This document shows, piece after piece, positions 27,009 to 36,254 of a stretch of 64,000 nucleotides of DNA (position 1 is its first letter; each line of letters opens with the position of its first letter). The position numbers were made by a program, and so were the translations under genes. Origin of the DNA: Patiriisocius sp047731265 (GTDB lineage Bacteria; Bacteroidota; Bacteroidia; Flavobacteriales; Flavobacteriaceae); contig NZ_CP159835.1 in assembly GCF_047731265.1 (NCBI RefSeq), forward strand, positions 2,108,001 to 2,172,000, given 5' to 3'. Below the pieces are notes generated by a model. That model saw only the letters and a program-made list of their open reading frames with translations. It searched no databases and had not been told where the DNA came from.

Positions 27009-27614
27009 ATGGCAAGATATACTGGTCCAAAAACTAAAATCGCTCGTAAATTCGGCGAGGCGATCTACGGAGAAGACAAATCCTTCGAAAAGAGAAATTA
27101 TCCTCCAGGACAACACGGTAATAACCGCCGTCGTGGAAAGAAATCTGAATACGCAATCCAATTGGCTGAAAAGCAAAAGGCAAAATATACTTATGGTATA
27201 TTAGAGCGTCAATTTAGAAATATGTTTAAGAAAGCGACTGCTGCTCCTGGTATTACTGGTGAGAATTTGCTTCAACTTGCGGAGTCACGTCTTGACAATG
27301 TAGTATATCGTATGGGGATCTCTTCAAGTCGTCCTGGTGCAAGACAATTAGTTTCTCACCGACACATTACTGTTAATGGTGAAAAAGTAAACATACCGTC
27401 GTATCAGTTAAATCCTGGTGATGTTGTTGCGGTTAGAGAAAAATCTAAATCTTTAGAGGCTATCGAGGCTTCACTTTCTAATTCAAGAGATGTTTACGAG
27501 TGGATTACTTGGAATTCTGAAAAGAAGGAAGGAACATACGTTTCAATTCCGCAACTTATCCAGATTCCAGAAAACATAAACGTACAGTTTATCGTCGAAT
27601 TATATTCTAAATAA
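27009..27614 (+). CDS. rpsD: 30S ribosomal protein S4 (zinc-independent form)
   Basis: S4 (201 residues) nucleates 16S assembly and acts in mRNA unwinding. MARYTGPKTKIARKFGEAIY at the start and the S4 RNA-binding domain RPGARQLVSHRHITVNGEKV are typical. The N-terminal Cys ligands found in zinc-binding S4 are absent. It leads the S4-RNA polymerase alpha-L17 group. In E. coli S4 represses this group; the 190-base leader could serve that purpose, but this is inference. Confidence 0.98.
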   Translation: MARYTGPKTKIARKFGEAIYGEDKSFEKRNYPPGQHGNNRRRGKKSEYAIQLAEKQKAKYTYGILERQFRNMFKKATAAPGITGENLLQLAESRLDNVVYRMGISSSRPGARQLVSHRHITVNGEKVNIPSYQLNPGDVVAVREKSKSLEAIEASLSNSRDVYEWITWNSEKKEGTYVSIPQLIQIPENINVQFIVELYSK

Positions 27615-27633
27615 TAAAACACACGAGTCAATT

Positions 27634-28626
27634 ATGGCAGTATTTAATTTTCAGAAGCCTGATAAAGTTATCATGATCAATTCAACTGATTTTGAGGGGA
27701 AATTTGAATTTCGTCCTTTAGAGCCGGGGTATGGATTGACGATAGGTAACGCATTAAGAAGAGTACTACTTTCTTCATTAGAGGGATTTGCAATTACTTC
27801 AATAAGAGTTGAAGGTGTTGATCATGAGTTTTCAACAATCGCAGGTGTCGTAGAAGATGTTACCGAAATTATATTAAACCTGAAGCAAGTGCGTTTTAAG
27901 CGTCAAATCGATGAGATTGATAATGAAACGGTAACAATTGCTGTTAATGGTAGTGATACTTTAACTGCGGGAGATTTTCAAAAATACATCTCGGGGTTTC
28001 AAGTATTGAATCCAGATTTAGTTATCTGTAATATGGATGCTAAAGTAACGATGAATATGGAGCTCACTATCGAAAAAGGTAGAGGTTATGTCCCAGCTGA
28101 AGAGAACAAAAAAGCAAATGCACCTTTAGGAACTATTTTTACAGATTCTATTTACACACCAATCAAAAATGTTAAGTATAGCATTGAAAATTTTCGTGTG
28201 GAGCAGAAGACTGATTATGAGAAGCTAGTTTTTGAAATCCAGACGGATGGTTCAATTCATCCTAAGGAGGCTTTAACGGAAGCTGCAAAAACATTAATTC
28301 ATCACTTTATGTTATTTAGTGATGAGCGCATTACATTAGAAGCTGATGAAATTGCTCAAACTGAAACGTATGATGAGGAATCATTACATATGCGTCAGTT
28401 ATTGAAAACTAAGTTAGTAGATATGGACCTTTCAGTGCGTGCTTTAAATTGTTTAAAAGCTGCTGAAGTAGATACTCTAGGGGATTTAGTTTCGTTTAAT
28501 AAGAATGATTTAATGAAGTTTAGAAACTTCGGTAAAAAATCATTAACAGAGTTGGAAGAGCTCGTAAATGTTAAGAGTCTTAACTTCGGTATGGACCTTT
28601 CAAAATATAAATTAGATAAAGATTAA
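27634..28626 (+). CDS. rpoA: DNA-directed RNA polymerase subunit alpha
   Basis: The alpha subunit (330 residues) starts RNA polymerase assembly. The N-terminal domain holds RPLEPGYGLTIGNALRRVLL (about 27-46), and the C-terminal domain from about residue 250 has LSVRALNCLKAAEVDTLGDL, including the Arg used for UP-element contact. Length and order are standard. It lies between rpsD and rplQ. Confidence 0.98.
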   Translation: MAVFNFQKPDKVIMINSTDFEGKFEFRPLEPGYGLTIGNALRRVLLSSLEGFAITSIRVEGVDHEFSTIAGVVEDVTEIILNLKQVRFKRQIDEIDNETVTIAVNGSDTLTAGDFQKYISGFQVLNPDLVICNMDAKVTMNMELTIEKGRGYVPAEENKKANAPLGTIFTDSIYTPIKNVKYSIENFRVEQKTDYEKLVFEIQTDGSIHPKEALTEAAKTLIHHFMLFSDERITLEADEIAQTETYDEESLHMRQLLKTKLVDMDLSVRALNCLKAAEVDTLGDLVSFNKNDLMKFRNFGKKSLTELEELVNVKSLNFGMDLSKYKLDKD

Positions 28627-28695
28627 ATATTTTAATAATCATATTTTGCTCCCAGTCTAAGGCTGGTATGGTAGCAAGATGATAAATCAATTGTC

Positions 28696-29196
28696 ATGAG
28701 ACACGGAAAAAAGGTAAATCATTTAGGAAGAAAAACTGCGCATAGAAAAGCTATGTTAGCAAATATGGCTTGTTCATTGATTGAGCACAAAAGAATCAAT
28801 ACAACAGTTGCAAAAGCTAAGGCCGTACAAAAGTTTGTTGAGCCTATGATTACTAAATCAAAGGATGACACAACGCACAATCGTAGAATTGTGATGGCTA
28901 GGTTGCGTCAAAAAGATGCGGTAATTGAACTTTTTAGAGATGTAGCTGTAAAGGTTGGAGACCGACCAGGGGGATACACACGGATCATCAAGCTAGGAAA
29001 TCGTTTAGGTGATAATGCTGATATGGCAATGATAGAATTAGTTGATTATAACGAAATCTATAACCCAGGTAAAGTTAAGAAAACAAAGACAACACGCCGT
29101 AGTCGCCGTGGTGGAACTGCAGATGTAGCTGCTCCAATCGTAGAGACTAAAGAAGCAGAAGAAGCAGAAGAAACAAAAGAAACAAAAGAAGAATAA
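28696..29196 (+). CDS. rplQ: 50S ribosomal protein L17 with acidic C-terminal tail
   Basis: L17 (166 residues) has the standard core in its first 120 residues (MRHGKKVNHLGRKTAHRKAM). A tail of about 45 residues follows: first Lys/Arg/Thr-rich (KTKTTRRSRRGG), then a low-complexity Glu/Ala/Lys/Thr stretch coded by repeated GAAGAAGCA and GAAACAAAA units. Such tails are frequent in Bacteroidota L17. It is the last gene of the superoperon and is followed by a strong terminator. Confidence 0.97.
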   Translation: MRHGKKVNHLGRKTAHRKAMLANMACSLIEHKRINTTVAKAKAVQKFVEPMITKSKDDTTHNRRIVMARLRQKDAVIELFRDVAVKVGDRPGGYTRIIKLGNRLGDNADMAMIELVDYNEIYNPGKVKKTKTTRRSRRGGTADVAAPIVETKEAEEAEETKETKEE

Positions 29197-29220
29197 ATGA
29201 TTTATCTGCAATAGATATAA

Positions 29221-29253
29221 AGGGATAAACAATATTTGTTTATCCCTTTTTTT
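29221..29253 (+). terminator. intrinsic terminator of the ribosomal superoperon
   Basis: AGGGATAAACAA pairs perfectly with TTGTTTATCCCT around the loop TAT, followed by seven T. It begins 25 bases after the rplQ stop codon. Confidence 0.92.
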
Positions 29254-29328
29254 ATGCCTTGTTGATTTTAGAATTAGCGTTGTTTAAAACTATTAAAAAC
29301 TGAATTTTTAAAAAACAATCATTTAAAG

Positions 29329-29336
29329 TATTTTTG
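29329..29336 (+). promoter_or_regulatory. -7 box of carA
   Basis: TATTTTTG matches TAnnTTTG and lies 18 bases before the carA ATG, implying a short leader. No clear -33 TTG is present. Confidence 0.45.
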
Positions 29337-29353
29337 ACAAATAGATTTACAAT

Positions 29354-30466
29354 ATGAAATACCAAACTCGAAAACCAGCATTAATCTTATTGGCCGATGG
29401 TACCATTTTTCACGGAAAGGCTGTTGGAGGCAAAACGGGATCGTCTTACGGTGAAGTATGCTTTAATACTGGAATGACAGGATATCAAGAGATTTTTACT
29501 GATCCTTCCTATTATGGGCAACTTATGGTTACCACCAATGCACACATCGGTAACTACGGCGTAAATGATGATGAAGTGGAGTCAGACAGTATTAAAATAG
29601 CGGGTCTAATTTGCCGTAATTTTAGCTATCATTATTCTCGCGACGCTGCAGATGACTCTTTAGAATCTTTCTTAGATAAGAACAACCTTTTAGCTATCAG
29701 CGATGTTGATACTAGAGCATTGGTTAATTATATTAGGGATAACGGCGCTATGAATGCGGTGATATCTACAGAGGTAGAAAATATTGAAGAATTAAAGAAG
29801 AGGTTAGCTGAAGTTCCAGACATGAAGGGGCTTGAATTGGCGAGTAAAGTATCAACGAAAGAGCCTTATTTTTTTGGAGACGAGAATGCGACCTATAAAA
29901 TTTCGGCCTTAGACATTGGTATAAAAAAGAACATTCTTCGTAATTTGGCAGAAAGGGATTGTTATATAAAGGTATATCCTTATGACGCCACTTTCCAAGA
30001 TTTAGAATCTTTTAAACCCAATGGGTATTTCTTGTCAAACGGTCCGGGTGATCCTGAGCCATTGACTTCTGCAATCGAAACAACAAAGGAGATTTTGAAA
30101 ACAAATACGCCATTGTTTGGGATTTGTCTTGGACATCAAGTGTTGGCATTGGCAAATGGGATATCAACCTATAAAATGCACCATGGTCATAGAGGTATCA
30201 ATCACCCAATTTTAAACCTTGTTACAGGAAAAGGGGAAATCACTTCTCAAAATCACGGTTTTGCTATCAATAGAGAACAAGCAGAAGCGCACGATAATGT
30301 AGAAATAACACACCTACATCTCAATGACCAAACTGCGGCTGGAATCAAAATAAAAGACACCCCGGCGTTTTCCGTTCAATATCACCCAGAAGCAAGCCCG
30401 GGGCCACACGATGCTAAATATCTATTTGACCAATTTTTGGAGAATATTAAAAATAACAAAAACTGA
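29354..30466 (+). CDS. carA: carbamoyl-phosphate synthase small subunit
   Basis: CarA (370 residues) is the glutaminase half of the enzyme that makes carbamoyl phosphate for pyrimidine and arginine synthesis. The N-terminal domain has GSSYGEVCFNTGMTGYQE. The class I glutamine amidotransferase domain has GICLGHQ with nucleophile Cys258, and His344 and Glu346 in VQYHPEASPGP. The large-subunit gene carB is not adjacent; enolase follows. It is therefore expressed separately from its partner. Confidence 0.97.
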   Translation: MKYQTRKPALILLADGTIFHGKAVGGKTGSSYGEVCFNTGMTGYQEIFTDPSYYGQLMVTTNAHIGNYGVNDDEVESDSIKIAGLICRNFSYHYSRDAADDSLESFLDKNNLLAISDVDTRALVNYIRDNGAMNAVISTEVENIEELKKRLAEVPDMKGLELASKVSTKEPYFFGDENATYKISALDIGIKKNILRNLAERDCYIKVYPYDATFQDLESFKPNGYFLSNGPGDPEPLTSAIETTKEILKTNTPLFGICLGHQVLALANGISTYKMHHGHRGINHPILNLVTGKGEITSQNHGFAINREQAEAHDNVEITHLHLNDQTAAGIKIKDTPAFSVQYHPEASPGPHDAKYLFDQFLENIKNNKN

Positions 30467-30568
30467 ATAACTCTTAACCATTCAGGTTTTAGGCCTGTGG
30501 GGTTTTATTACATAAATAATGCAAAGTTACTAAGTGATTTTGTAGAGCAGGTATAATCTAAACTAACC

Positions 30569-30593
30569 AGATACGCTATGTATAAGCGTATCT
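30569..30593 (+). other. hairpin in the eno leader
   Basis: AGATACGC pairs perfectly with GCGTATCT across a 9-base loop, ending 19 bases before the eno ATG. There is no U tract. It may affect message stability or translation of enolase. Confidence 0.4.
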
Positions 30594-30612
30594 AATTAAA
30601 TCATACAATATC

Positions 30613-31899
30613 ATGAGCACCATAATAGACATTCACGCAAGACAAATTTTTGATTCAAGAGGAAACCCAACAATAGAAGTAGAGGTTGTAACTGAAAATG
30701 GCTTTATGGGTCGTGCAGCTGTCCCTTCTGGTGCATCTACTGGAGAACACGAAGCAGTGGAGTTGCGCGATGGTGGTAGCGATTATATGGGTAAAGGTGT
30801 TTCAAAAGCGGTTGAAAACGTAAATGATAAAATTGCAGGTGCCTTAATGGGCGAGTCTGTTTTTGAACAATCAGAGATTGACCGTATTATGATCAATTTA
30901 GATGGAACTCCAAATAAGTCAAAACTAGGGGCAAATGCAATTCTTGGTGTTTCTCTTGCTTGTGCTAGAGCTGCTGCGAATGAATTGGGATTGCCTTTAT
31001 ATCGATACGTGGGTGGGGTGAGTGCAAATACACTTCCAGTTCCTATGATGAACATAATCAATGGAGGTTCTCATAGTGATGCTCCTATCGCATTTCAAGA
31101 ATTTATGGTGATGCCAGTGGAGGCAAAGACTTTTACGGAAGCTATGAAAATGGGGACTGAAATTTTTCACCAACTTAAAAAAGTATTGCACGATCGCAAT
31201 CTAAGTACTGCAGTAGGAGATGAAGGTGGTTTTGCTCCAACTTTAGATGGTACAGAGGATGCATTAGATACTATTAAAAAAGCAGTAGAAAATGCGGGTT
31301 ATTCGTTCGGAAAACAAATCATGATTGCACTTGATTGTGCCGCTGCAGAGTTTTATGTGAATGGAAAGTACGACTATTCAAAATTCGAAGGTGACACCGG
31401 AAAAATAAGAACGAGTAAAGAACAAGCAGATTACTTGGCTGAACTTTCTGAAAATTATCCAATCATCTCTATTGAAGATGGAATGGATGAGAATGATTGG
31501 GAAGGTTGGAAATACCTAACCGAAAGAATTGGTGATAAAGTACAATTGGTGGGTGATGATCTATTTGTAACCAATGTAGCGCGTTTATCTCGTGGAATTA
31601 AGGAGAATATTGCCAATTCGATACTTATAAAAGTAAACCAAATTGGTACTTTGACTGAAACAATATCCGCAGTAAATATGGCACACAATGCAGGATACAC
31701 TTCAGTAATGTCGCATAGAAGTGGTGAAACAGAAGATACTACAATCGCAGATCTTGCAGTAGCACTCAACTGTGGGCAAATTAAAACAGGGTCTGCATCT
31801 CGTAGTGATCGTATGGCAAAATACAACCAGCTATTGCGTATTGAGGAACAATTAGATAAGGTAGCTTATTTTCCAGGCAAGAACGCGTTTAAAATCTAA
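30613..31899 (+). CDS. eno: enolase (phosphopyruvate hydratase)
   Basis: Enolase (428 residues) converts 2-phosphoglycerate to phosphoenolpyruvate in glycolysis. The N-terminal IDIHARQIFDSRGNPTIEVE, the catalytic Glu in GDEGGFAP, the metal ligands in ALDCAAAEF and SIEDGMDEND, the catalytic Lys in LIKVNQIGT and the C-terminal SHRSGETEDTTIADL are all intact. It stands alone between carA and gltA. Confidence 0.98.
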   Translation: MSTIIDIHARQIFDSRGNPTIEVEVVTENGFMGRAAVPSGASTGEHEAVELRDGGSDYMGKGVSKAVENVNDKIAGALMGESVFEQSEIDRIMINLDGTPNKSKLGANAILGVSLACARAAANELGLPLYRYVGGVSANTLPVPMMNIINGGSHSDAPIAFQEFMVMPVEAKTFTEAMKMGTEIFHQLKKVLHDRNLSTAVGDEGGFAPTLDGTEDALDTIKKAVENAGYSFGKQIMIALDCAAAEFYVNGKYDYSKFEGDTGKIRTSKEQADYLAELSENYPIISIEDGMDENDWEGWKYLTERIGDKVQLVGDDLFVTNVARLSRGIKENIANSILIKVNQIGTLTETISAVNMAHNAGYTSVMSHRSGETEDTTIADLAVALNCGQIKTGSASRSDRMAKYNQLLRIEEQLDKVAYFPGKNAFKI

Positions 31900-32066
31900 T
31901 ATGCATCGTTTGATGTTTAACCTCATTTTTGTATAAATAATTCTAATGGATACTTTAAGTTTTATTTAACCAAGGCAAACAGGAAATTGTTAAAAATTGT
32001 GACCTATATTATGTAATTTAGCGATTCAGCCTAAACTGAAAATAAACTATAAATTATTATAATAAT

Positions 32067-33353
32067 ATGTCCGAAACTGCTACACTAGAAATTGATGGTA
32101 AAAAATATGAATTGCCATTAATTACAGGTACTGAAAATGAAATTGCAATAGATATTAAAACACTTCGAGGAGTAACTGGTGGAGTAACTACCATTGATCC
32201 TGGATATAAAAACACGGGTTCTTGTGAAAGCGCTATTACTTTCTTAAATGGAGAAGAAGGGATTTTGCGTTATCGCGGGTATTCTATCGAAGAGTTAGCT
32301 GAAAAAGCAGATTTTCTTGAAGTAGCGTATTTGTTGATATTTGGAGAGCTACCAACAGCGGCCGAATTAGAAAAATTTCACAGTGATATTAAAGCAGAAT
32401 CTCACGTAGATGAAGATGTAAAGAAAATTTTAGATGGTTTTCCTAAAGCAGCCCATCCCATGGGTGTTTTATCTTGCTTAACTTCAGCATTGGTTGCTTT
32501 TAACCCTAATACGGTAAATGTAGATAGCGAAGAAGAGATGTACCGTGCTATTGTAAAAATAATGGGTAAGTTTCCAGTGTTGACTGCTTGGGCCCATAGA
32601 AAGAGAGCTGGGTTGCCATTAGACTATGGCGATAACTCATTAGGGTATGTAGAGAATTTTCATAAAATGATGTTCCATAGGCCTAATGACGAATACTCCG
32701 TAGATAAGAAAATTGTAAATGCAATTGATAAATTGTTAATTCTTCATGCAGACCATGAGCAAAATTGTTCTACATCAACGGTCCGTATCGTTGGTTCGTC
32801 CCACGCAGGTTTATTTGTAAGTATCTCAGCAGGTATTAGTGCTTTATGGGGTCCTTTACATGGCGGTGCAAATCAAGCCGTAATCGAAATGCTTGAAGCT
32901 ATTAAAGAAGATGATGGTGACACAAAAAAATATATGGCTAAAGCCAAGGACAAGGAGGATCCATTTAGATTAATGGGCTTTGGACACCGTGTTTATAAAA
33001 ACTTTGATCCCCGTGCTAAAATAATTAAAGTAGCAGCTGATGATGTATTAGATTCTCTAGGAATAGATGATCCAGTATTAAACATTGCAAAAGGTCTTGA
33101 AAAGGAAGCCTTAGAAGATCAGTATTTTGTGGATAGAAAATTATATCCAAATGTAGATTTTTACTCAGGGATTATTTACAGAGCATTAGGGATTCCTGTA
33201 GAGATGTTTACCCCAATGTTTGCTTTGGGTAGATTACCAGGTTGGATTGCACAATGGAAAGAAATGCGCCAACGCAAAGAGCCAATTGGCCGCCCAAGAC
33301 AGGTCTATATTGGAGAAACGCAAAGAGCGTTTAAACAAATAGGAGATAGATAA
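32067..33353 (+). CDS. gltA: citrate synthase (type II)
   Basis: This 428-residue enzyme condenses acetyl-CoA and oxaloacetate into citrate. The N-terminal extension with YELPLITGTENEIAID marks the hexameric NADH-regulated type. The catalytic residues are in LHGGANQAVIEML (His), GFGHRVYKNFDPRAKII (His) and NVDFYSGIIYRALG (Asp). It has its own terminator and a 167-base upstream gap, so it is probably monocistronic. Confidence 0.97.
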   Translation: MSETATLEIDGKKYELPLITGTENEIAIDIKTLRGVTGGVTTIDPGYKNTGSCESAITFLNGEEGILRYRGYSIEELAEKADFLEVAYLLIFGELPTAAELEKFHSDIKAESHVDEDVKKILDGFPKAAHPMGVLSCLTSALVAFNPNTVNVDSEEEMYRAIVKIMGKFPVLTAWAHRKRAGLPLDYGDNSLGYVENFHKMMFHRPNDEYSVDKKIVNAIDKLLILHADHEQNCSTSTVRIVGSSHAGLFVSISAGISALWGPLHGGANQAVIEMLEAIKEDDGDTKKYMAKAKDKEDPFRLMGFGHRVYKNFDPRAKIIKVAADDVLDSLGIDDPVLNIAKGLEKEALEDQYFVDRKLYPNVDFYSGIIYRALGIPVEMFTPMFALGRLPGWIAQWKEMRQRKEPIGRPRQVYIGETQRAFKQIGDR

Positions 33354-33373
33354 AACTAGCTCCGTATTATAAT

Positions 33374-33404
33374 AAAAAAGCACCTATCTATTGGGTGCTT
33401 TTTT
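33374..33404 (+). terminator. terminator of gltA
   Basis: AAAAAAGCACC pairs with GGTGCTTTTTT across a loop of about nine bases. It starts 20 bases past the stop codon. The A-rich left arm means it could also work for the other strand. Confidence 0.85.
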
Positions 33405-33481
33405 ATTAGACGGTGTTTTTAAAACAATGCTTTGTTAATATTAGTTCTAAGCGAAGTCAAATAGAATAAAGGGTTTTATAT

Positions 33482-33489
33482 TATATTTG
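33482..33489 (+). promoter_or_regulatory. -7 box of the dimethylargininase-like gene
   Basis: TATATTTG matches TAnnTTTG and ends only four bases before the ATG. Transcription would begin at or next to the start codon, giving a leaderless or near-leaderless message. Confidence 0.4.
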
Positions 33490-33493
33490 CCAA

Positions 33494-34408
33494 ATGGTTA
33501 AACTATATGTTATCGATGAAATTTCTTCACTTAAGGCAGTCATTCTTGGAACTGCGAAGAGCAATGGCCCAATACCAAAATTAGAAGACTCTTACGACCC
33601 TAAATCGGCTGAGCATATCATTGCAGGAACTTATCCCACAGAAGAAGATATGGTGGCTGAAATGGAGGGAGTCGCCAAAATTTTTGAAAAATATGGGGTG
33701 CGAGTATTTCGACCACATACGATCGACAATTATAATCAGATTTTCGCAAGGGATATTTCCTTCGTAATTGAGGACAAAATTATTATAGCAAATATTCTCC
33801 CAGACCGTGAAAATGAAGTAGAAGCTACGGAGCACGTTTGGAGCCATGTAGAGAAGTCATTTAGAATTATTCTTCCTGATACCTGCCACATCGAAGGCGG
33901 TGATGTGGTGCCTTGGGGTGAGTATGTTTTTATAGGTACCTATCGTGGGGGTGATTATTCAGACTATATAACAGCTCGAACCAATATGGAAGCTGTTGAT
34001 GCTATAGAGCAACTTTTCCCTCACAAGAAGATTAAATCATTTAATCTTCGGAAATCCAATACCATCGCAAAAGAAAATGCATTACATCTCGATTGTTGTT
34101 TCCAACCATTGGGTAAAGGCAAGGCAATTATTCATAAGGAGAGTTTTTTGGAAGAAGAAGAATATGAATGGTTGTTGAATTTTTTCGGAAAAGAAAATTG
34201 TTTTCAAGTCACCACAGATGAAATGTCAAGAATGTTTAGTAACGTTTTTTCTATTTCTCCGGAAGTGGTAATTTCCGAGAAAAATTTTACTAGACTCAAT
34301 GAATGGTTGCGCTCGGAGGGTTTTACTGTTGAGGAAGTTGCTTATTCAGAAATTGCTAAACAAGGGGGATTACTTCGTTGTTCTACGATGCCATTGGTTA
34401 GGGAGTAA
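33494..34408 (+). CDS. dimethylargininase / citrulline hydrolase-like amidinotransferase-superfamily enzyme
   Basis: The 304-residue protein has the guanidine-modifying pentein fold. Arg86-Asp87 lie in ARDISF, the acidic pair in HIEGGD (132-137), the catalytic His in LHLDCCF (His198) and the nucleophilic Cys in the C-terminal LLRCSTMPLV (Cys296). These residues are those of DDAH and arginine deiminase relatives, which release an amine from a guanidine or ureido group. The exact substrate (dimethylarginine, arginine or citrulline) cannot be read from sequence. It has its own promoter-like box and no arginine-pathway neighbours. Confidence 0.82.
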   Translation: MVKLYVIDEISSLKAVILGTAKSNGPIPKLEDSYDPKSAEHIIAGTYPTEEDMVAEMEGVAKIFEKYGVRVFRPHTIDNYNQIFARDISFVIEDKIIIANILPDRENEVEATEHVWSHVEKSFRIILPDTCHIEGGDVVPWGEYVFIGTYRGGDYSDYITARTNMEAVDAIEQLFPHKKIKSFNLRKSNTIAKENALHLDCCFQPLGKGKAIIHKESFLEEEEYEWLLNFFGKENCFQVTTDEMSRMFSNVFSISPEVVISEKNFTRLNEWLRSEGFTVEEVAYSEIAKQGGLLRCSTMPLVRE

Positions 34409-34476
34409 TCATAAATTAGAACAGAGCATATTTTCAATGAAAAATAATTCATAAGATTTTATTCCTGTATATAAAT

Positions 34477-35286
34477 ATGCGCACGAAATATATTTTGCTT
34501 ATTCTAGCACTTTTAAGCATTAAAAATGCCAGCTCACAAATTTCTATAGACGGATTTTTTAAGGCCAAAGGAGACGGTGCCTTGGTCTTGGGAGCAGGGT
34601 TTGAAGACACTAAGAACTACTTTTCGGGGTCCACTAGAACAGATATAAGTAGGTCTTTGTATTATGGTAACTTGTTTGGATCCTACGGAATAACAGACGC
34701 TCTAGATGTAAATATTTCAATTCCATTTTTAAGCAGTAATGAGAATAGTAATTTTCAAGATATTGCACTACTATTAAAATATAGGATTTTTAAGCGCGCA
34801 CTTTCTGAAGGTGAATTAAGCTTTGGGGGCGTTTTAGGTTTTTCCACACCACTCACAGATTATGATATAGGTGGACTCAATGATATAGGGCAACAAGCGA
34901 CAACAATTGGCGCAAAACTTTTAGCCCATTATCAAAATAATTATGGTTGGTTTTCTACGCTTCAAGTGGGATATTATTATAAACTTGAAGAAGTGCCCAA
35001 TGCAATACCAGTAGGTTTAAAAATGGGTAAAGCCACTAGCAATTTATATTTTGATGTGTTTTATGAATATCAAAATTCTGAAATGGGTATCGATTATTTA
35101 GGGACACCATCTCCACAAAACTTTAGAGAGCTTGAAGTAGATTTTCATAAATTGGGAGGTACTTTTTATAAGCCTTTTTCTTCAAAATGGGGCGCTTACC
35201 TCGCTGTTTCTTATGTTGTAGTTGGTCGCAATGTATTTCAGGGGCCAGGGTATGGTTTGGGATTGGTGTATAATTTTAAAAGATAA
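34477..35286 (+). CDS. outer-membrane beta-barrel protein
   Basis: This 269-residue protein has a signal peptide (residues 1-20, cut after ASS) and then alternating strand-like segments rich in Gly, Tyr and Phe (GLGLVYNF at the end). The pattern DISRSLYYGNLFGSYGITD fits the transporter-like barrels of the phenol-degradation MetA type. There is no lipobox. It is convergent with the thioredoxin-like gene two bases away. Its function is unknown. Confidence 0.65.
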   Translation: MRTKYILLILALLSIKNASSQISIDGFFKAKGDGALVLGAGFEDTKNYFSGSTRTDISRSLYYGNLFGSYGITDALDVNISIPFLSSNENSNFQDIALLLKYRIFKRALSEGELSFGGVLGFSTPLTDYDIGGLNDIGQQATTIGAKLLAHYQNNYGWFSTLQVGYYYKLEEVPNAIPVGLKMGKATSNLYFDVFYEYQNSEMGIDYLGTPSPQNFRELEVDFHKLGGTFYKPFSSKWGAYLAVSYVVVGRNVFQGPGYGLGLVYNFKR

Positions 35287-35288
35287 AA

Positions 35289-35843
35289 TTACTTCCATTT
35301 TATATTACAACCAATACTGGGTTTTTGATCCTTTCGCTGTAGGTTATTGTTCAGTATATTGTCCATCGATTCTCTTAAATCACGACCATTAACTGGAATC
35401 CCATTGCCAGGACGAGAGTTGTCAAGTTGTCCTCTATATACAAGCTTTAAGTCTTCATCATACAAATAAAAATCTGGGGTACAGGCGGCATCGTAGGCTT
35501 TTGCAATTTCTTGTGTGGCATCGTGTAAATATGGAAAAGGATAACCTTCTTCGCGAGCATTTTTCCACATTAAATCTGGACCATCTTGTGGGTATTTTTC
35601 AGCATCATTACTGCTTATAGCTACAAACCCAAAACCCGTAACACGATAGTCATTGCAAATTCTAACCAATTCTTCATTTACGTGTTTTACAAAAGGGCAG
35701 TGGTTGCAAATAAACATTACCACGGTCCCATGTTTACCACGAACATCTTGCAACGGTATCATGTTTTTTGTAACCGCATCCATAAGTTCAAAGTTGGGAG
35801 CAATTGTTCCTAGTGGTAACATATTAGAAGGAGTGAGGGACAT
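35289..35843 (-). CDS. thioredoxin-fold protein (AhpC/TSA-Redoxin type)
   Basis: This 184-residue cytoplasmic protein has a redoxin domain: APNFELMDAVT at the start, then VVMFICNHCPFVKH with a C-N-H-C active-site pair at about residues 46-49 and the cis-Pro segment ACTPDFYLYD. The motif CNHCPFV is typical of a thioredoxin family group common in Bacteroidota and Planctomycetes. The redox partner is unknown. It is divergent from the CsaA-like gene. Confidence 0.85.
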   Translation of the reverse strand: MSLTPSNMLPLGTIAPNFELMDAVTKNMIPLQDVRGKHGTVVMFICNHCPFVKHVNEELVRICNDYRVTGFGFVAISSNDAEKYPQDGPDLMWKNAREEGYPFPYLHDATQEIAKAYDAACTPDFYLYDEDLKLVYRGQLDNSRPGNGIPVNGRDLRESMDNILNNNLQRKDQKPSIGCNIKWK

Positions 35844-35912
35844 TTTGATTATTTAATAATTAACATACAATATAGGCCTTAAAATTGCTATCTTAGTTAT
35901 AAAAATATAAAA

Positions 35913-36245
35913 ATGGAGATTTCTTGGAATGATTTTGAAAAGGTTGAGATTCGTGTTGGCACCATTATAAAGGTGCTAGACTTTCCCGAAGCACGAAAGT
36001 CTGCATATCAATTAAAAATTGATTTTGGTGCTGATCTTGGTGTCAAAAAATCTTCGGCACAAATTACTACCTTGTATACCAAAGAAGAATTAGAGGGAAA
36101 ACAAATTGTTGCTGTTGTTAATTTTCCGAAGAAACAAATAAGTACATTTATGAGTGAATGTCTTGTTTTAGGAGCAGTTTCTGGAAATGACGTAATCTTG
36201 TTAAATCCGGAACGAAGGGTTGAAAATGGTCTTCAGATCTCTTAG
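35913..36245 (+). CDS. csaA: CsaA-type tRNA-binding protein
   Basis: The 110-residue protein is a single EMAPII-like OB-fold tRNA-binding domain. DFEKVEIRVGTIIKV at the start, SSAQITTLYTKEEL and AVVNFPKKQISTFMSECLVL match the CsaA/YgjH family, which forms dimers that bind tRNA and has chaperone-like effects reported in Bacillus. It is a stand-alone gene, convergent with the MFS permease nine bases away. Confidence 0.88.
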   Translation: MEISWNDFEKVEIRVGTIIKVLDFPEARKSAYQLKIDFGADLGVKKSSAQITTLYTKEELEGKQIVAVVNFPKKQISTFMSECLVLGAVSGNDVILLNPERRVENGLQIS

Positions 36246-36254
36246 TGCTTCACT

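Noticed and set aside
29038..29232. Minus-strand open frame rich in Phe and Cys over the end of rplQ
   Set aside because: It is the shadow of the repetitive Glu/Lys tail of L17 on the other strand.
30484..30512. Hairpin CAGG...CCTG with T run after carA
   Set aside because: The stem is only four good pairs, so a terminator call is not supported.
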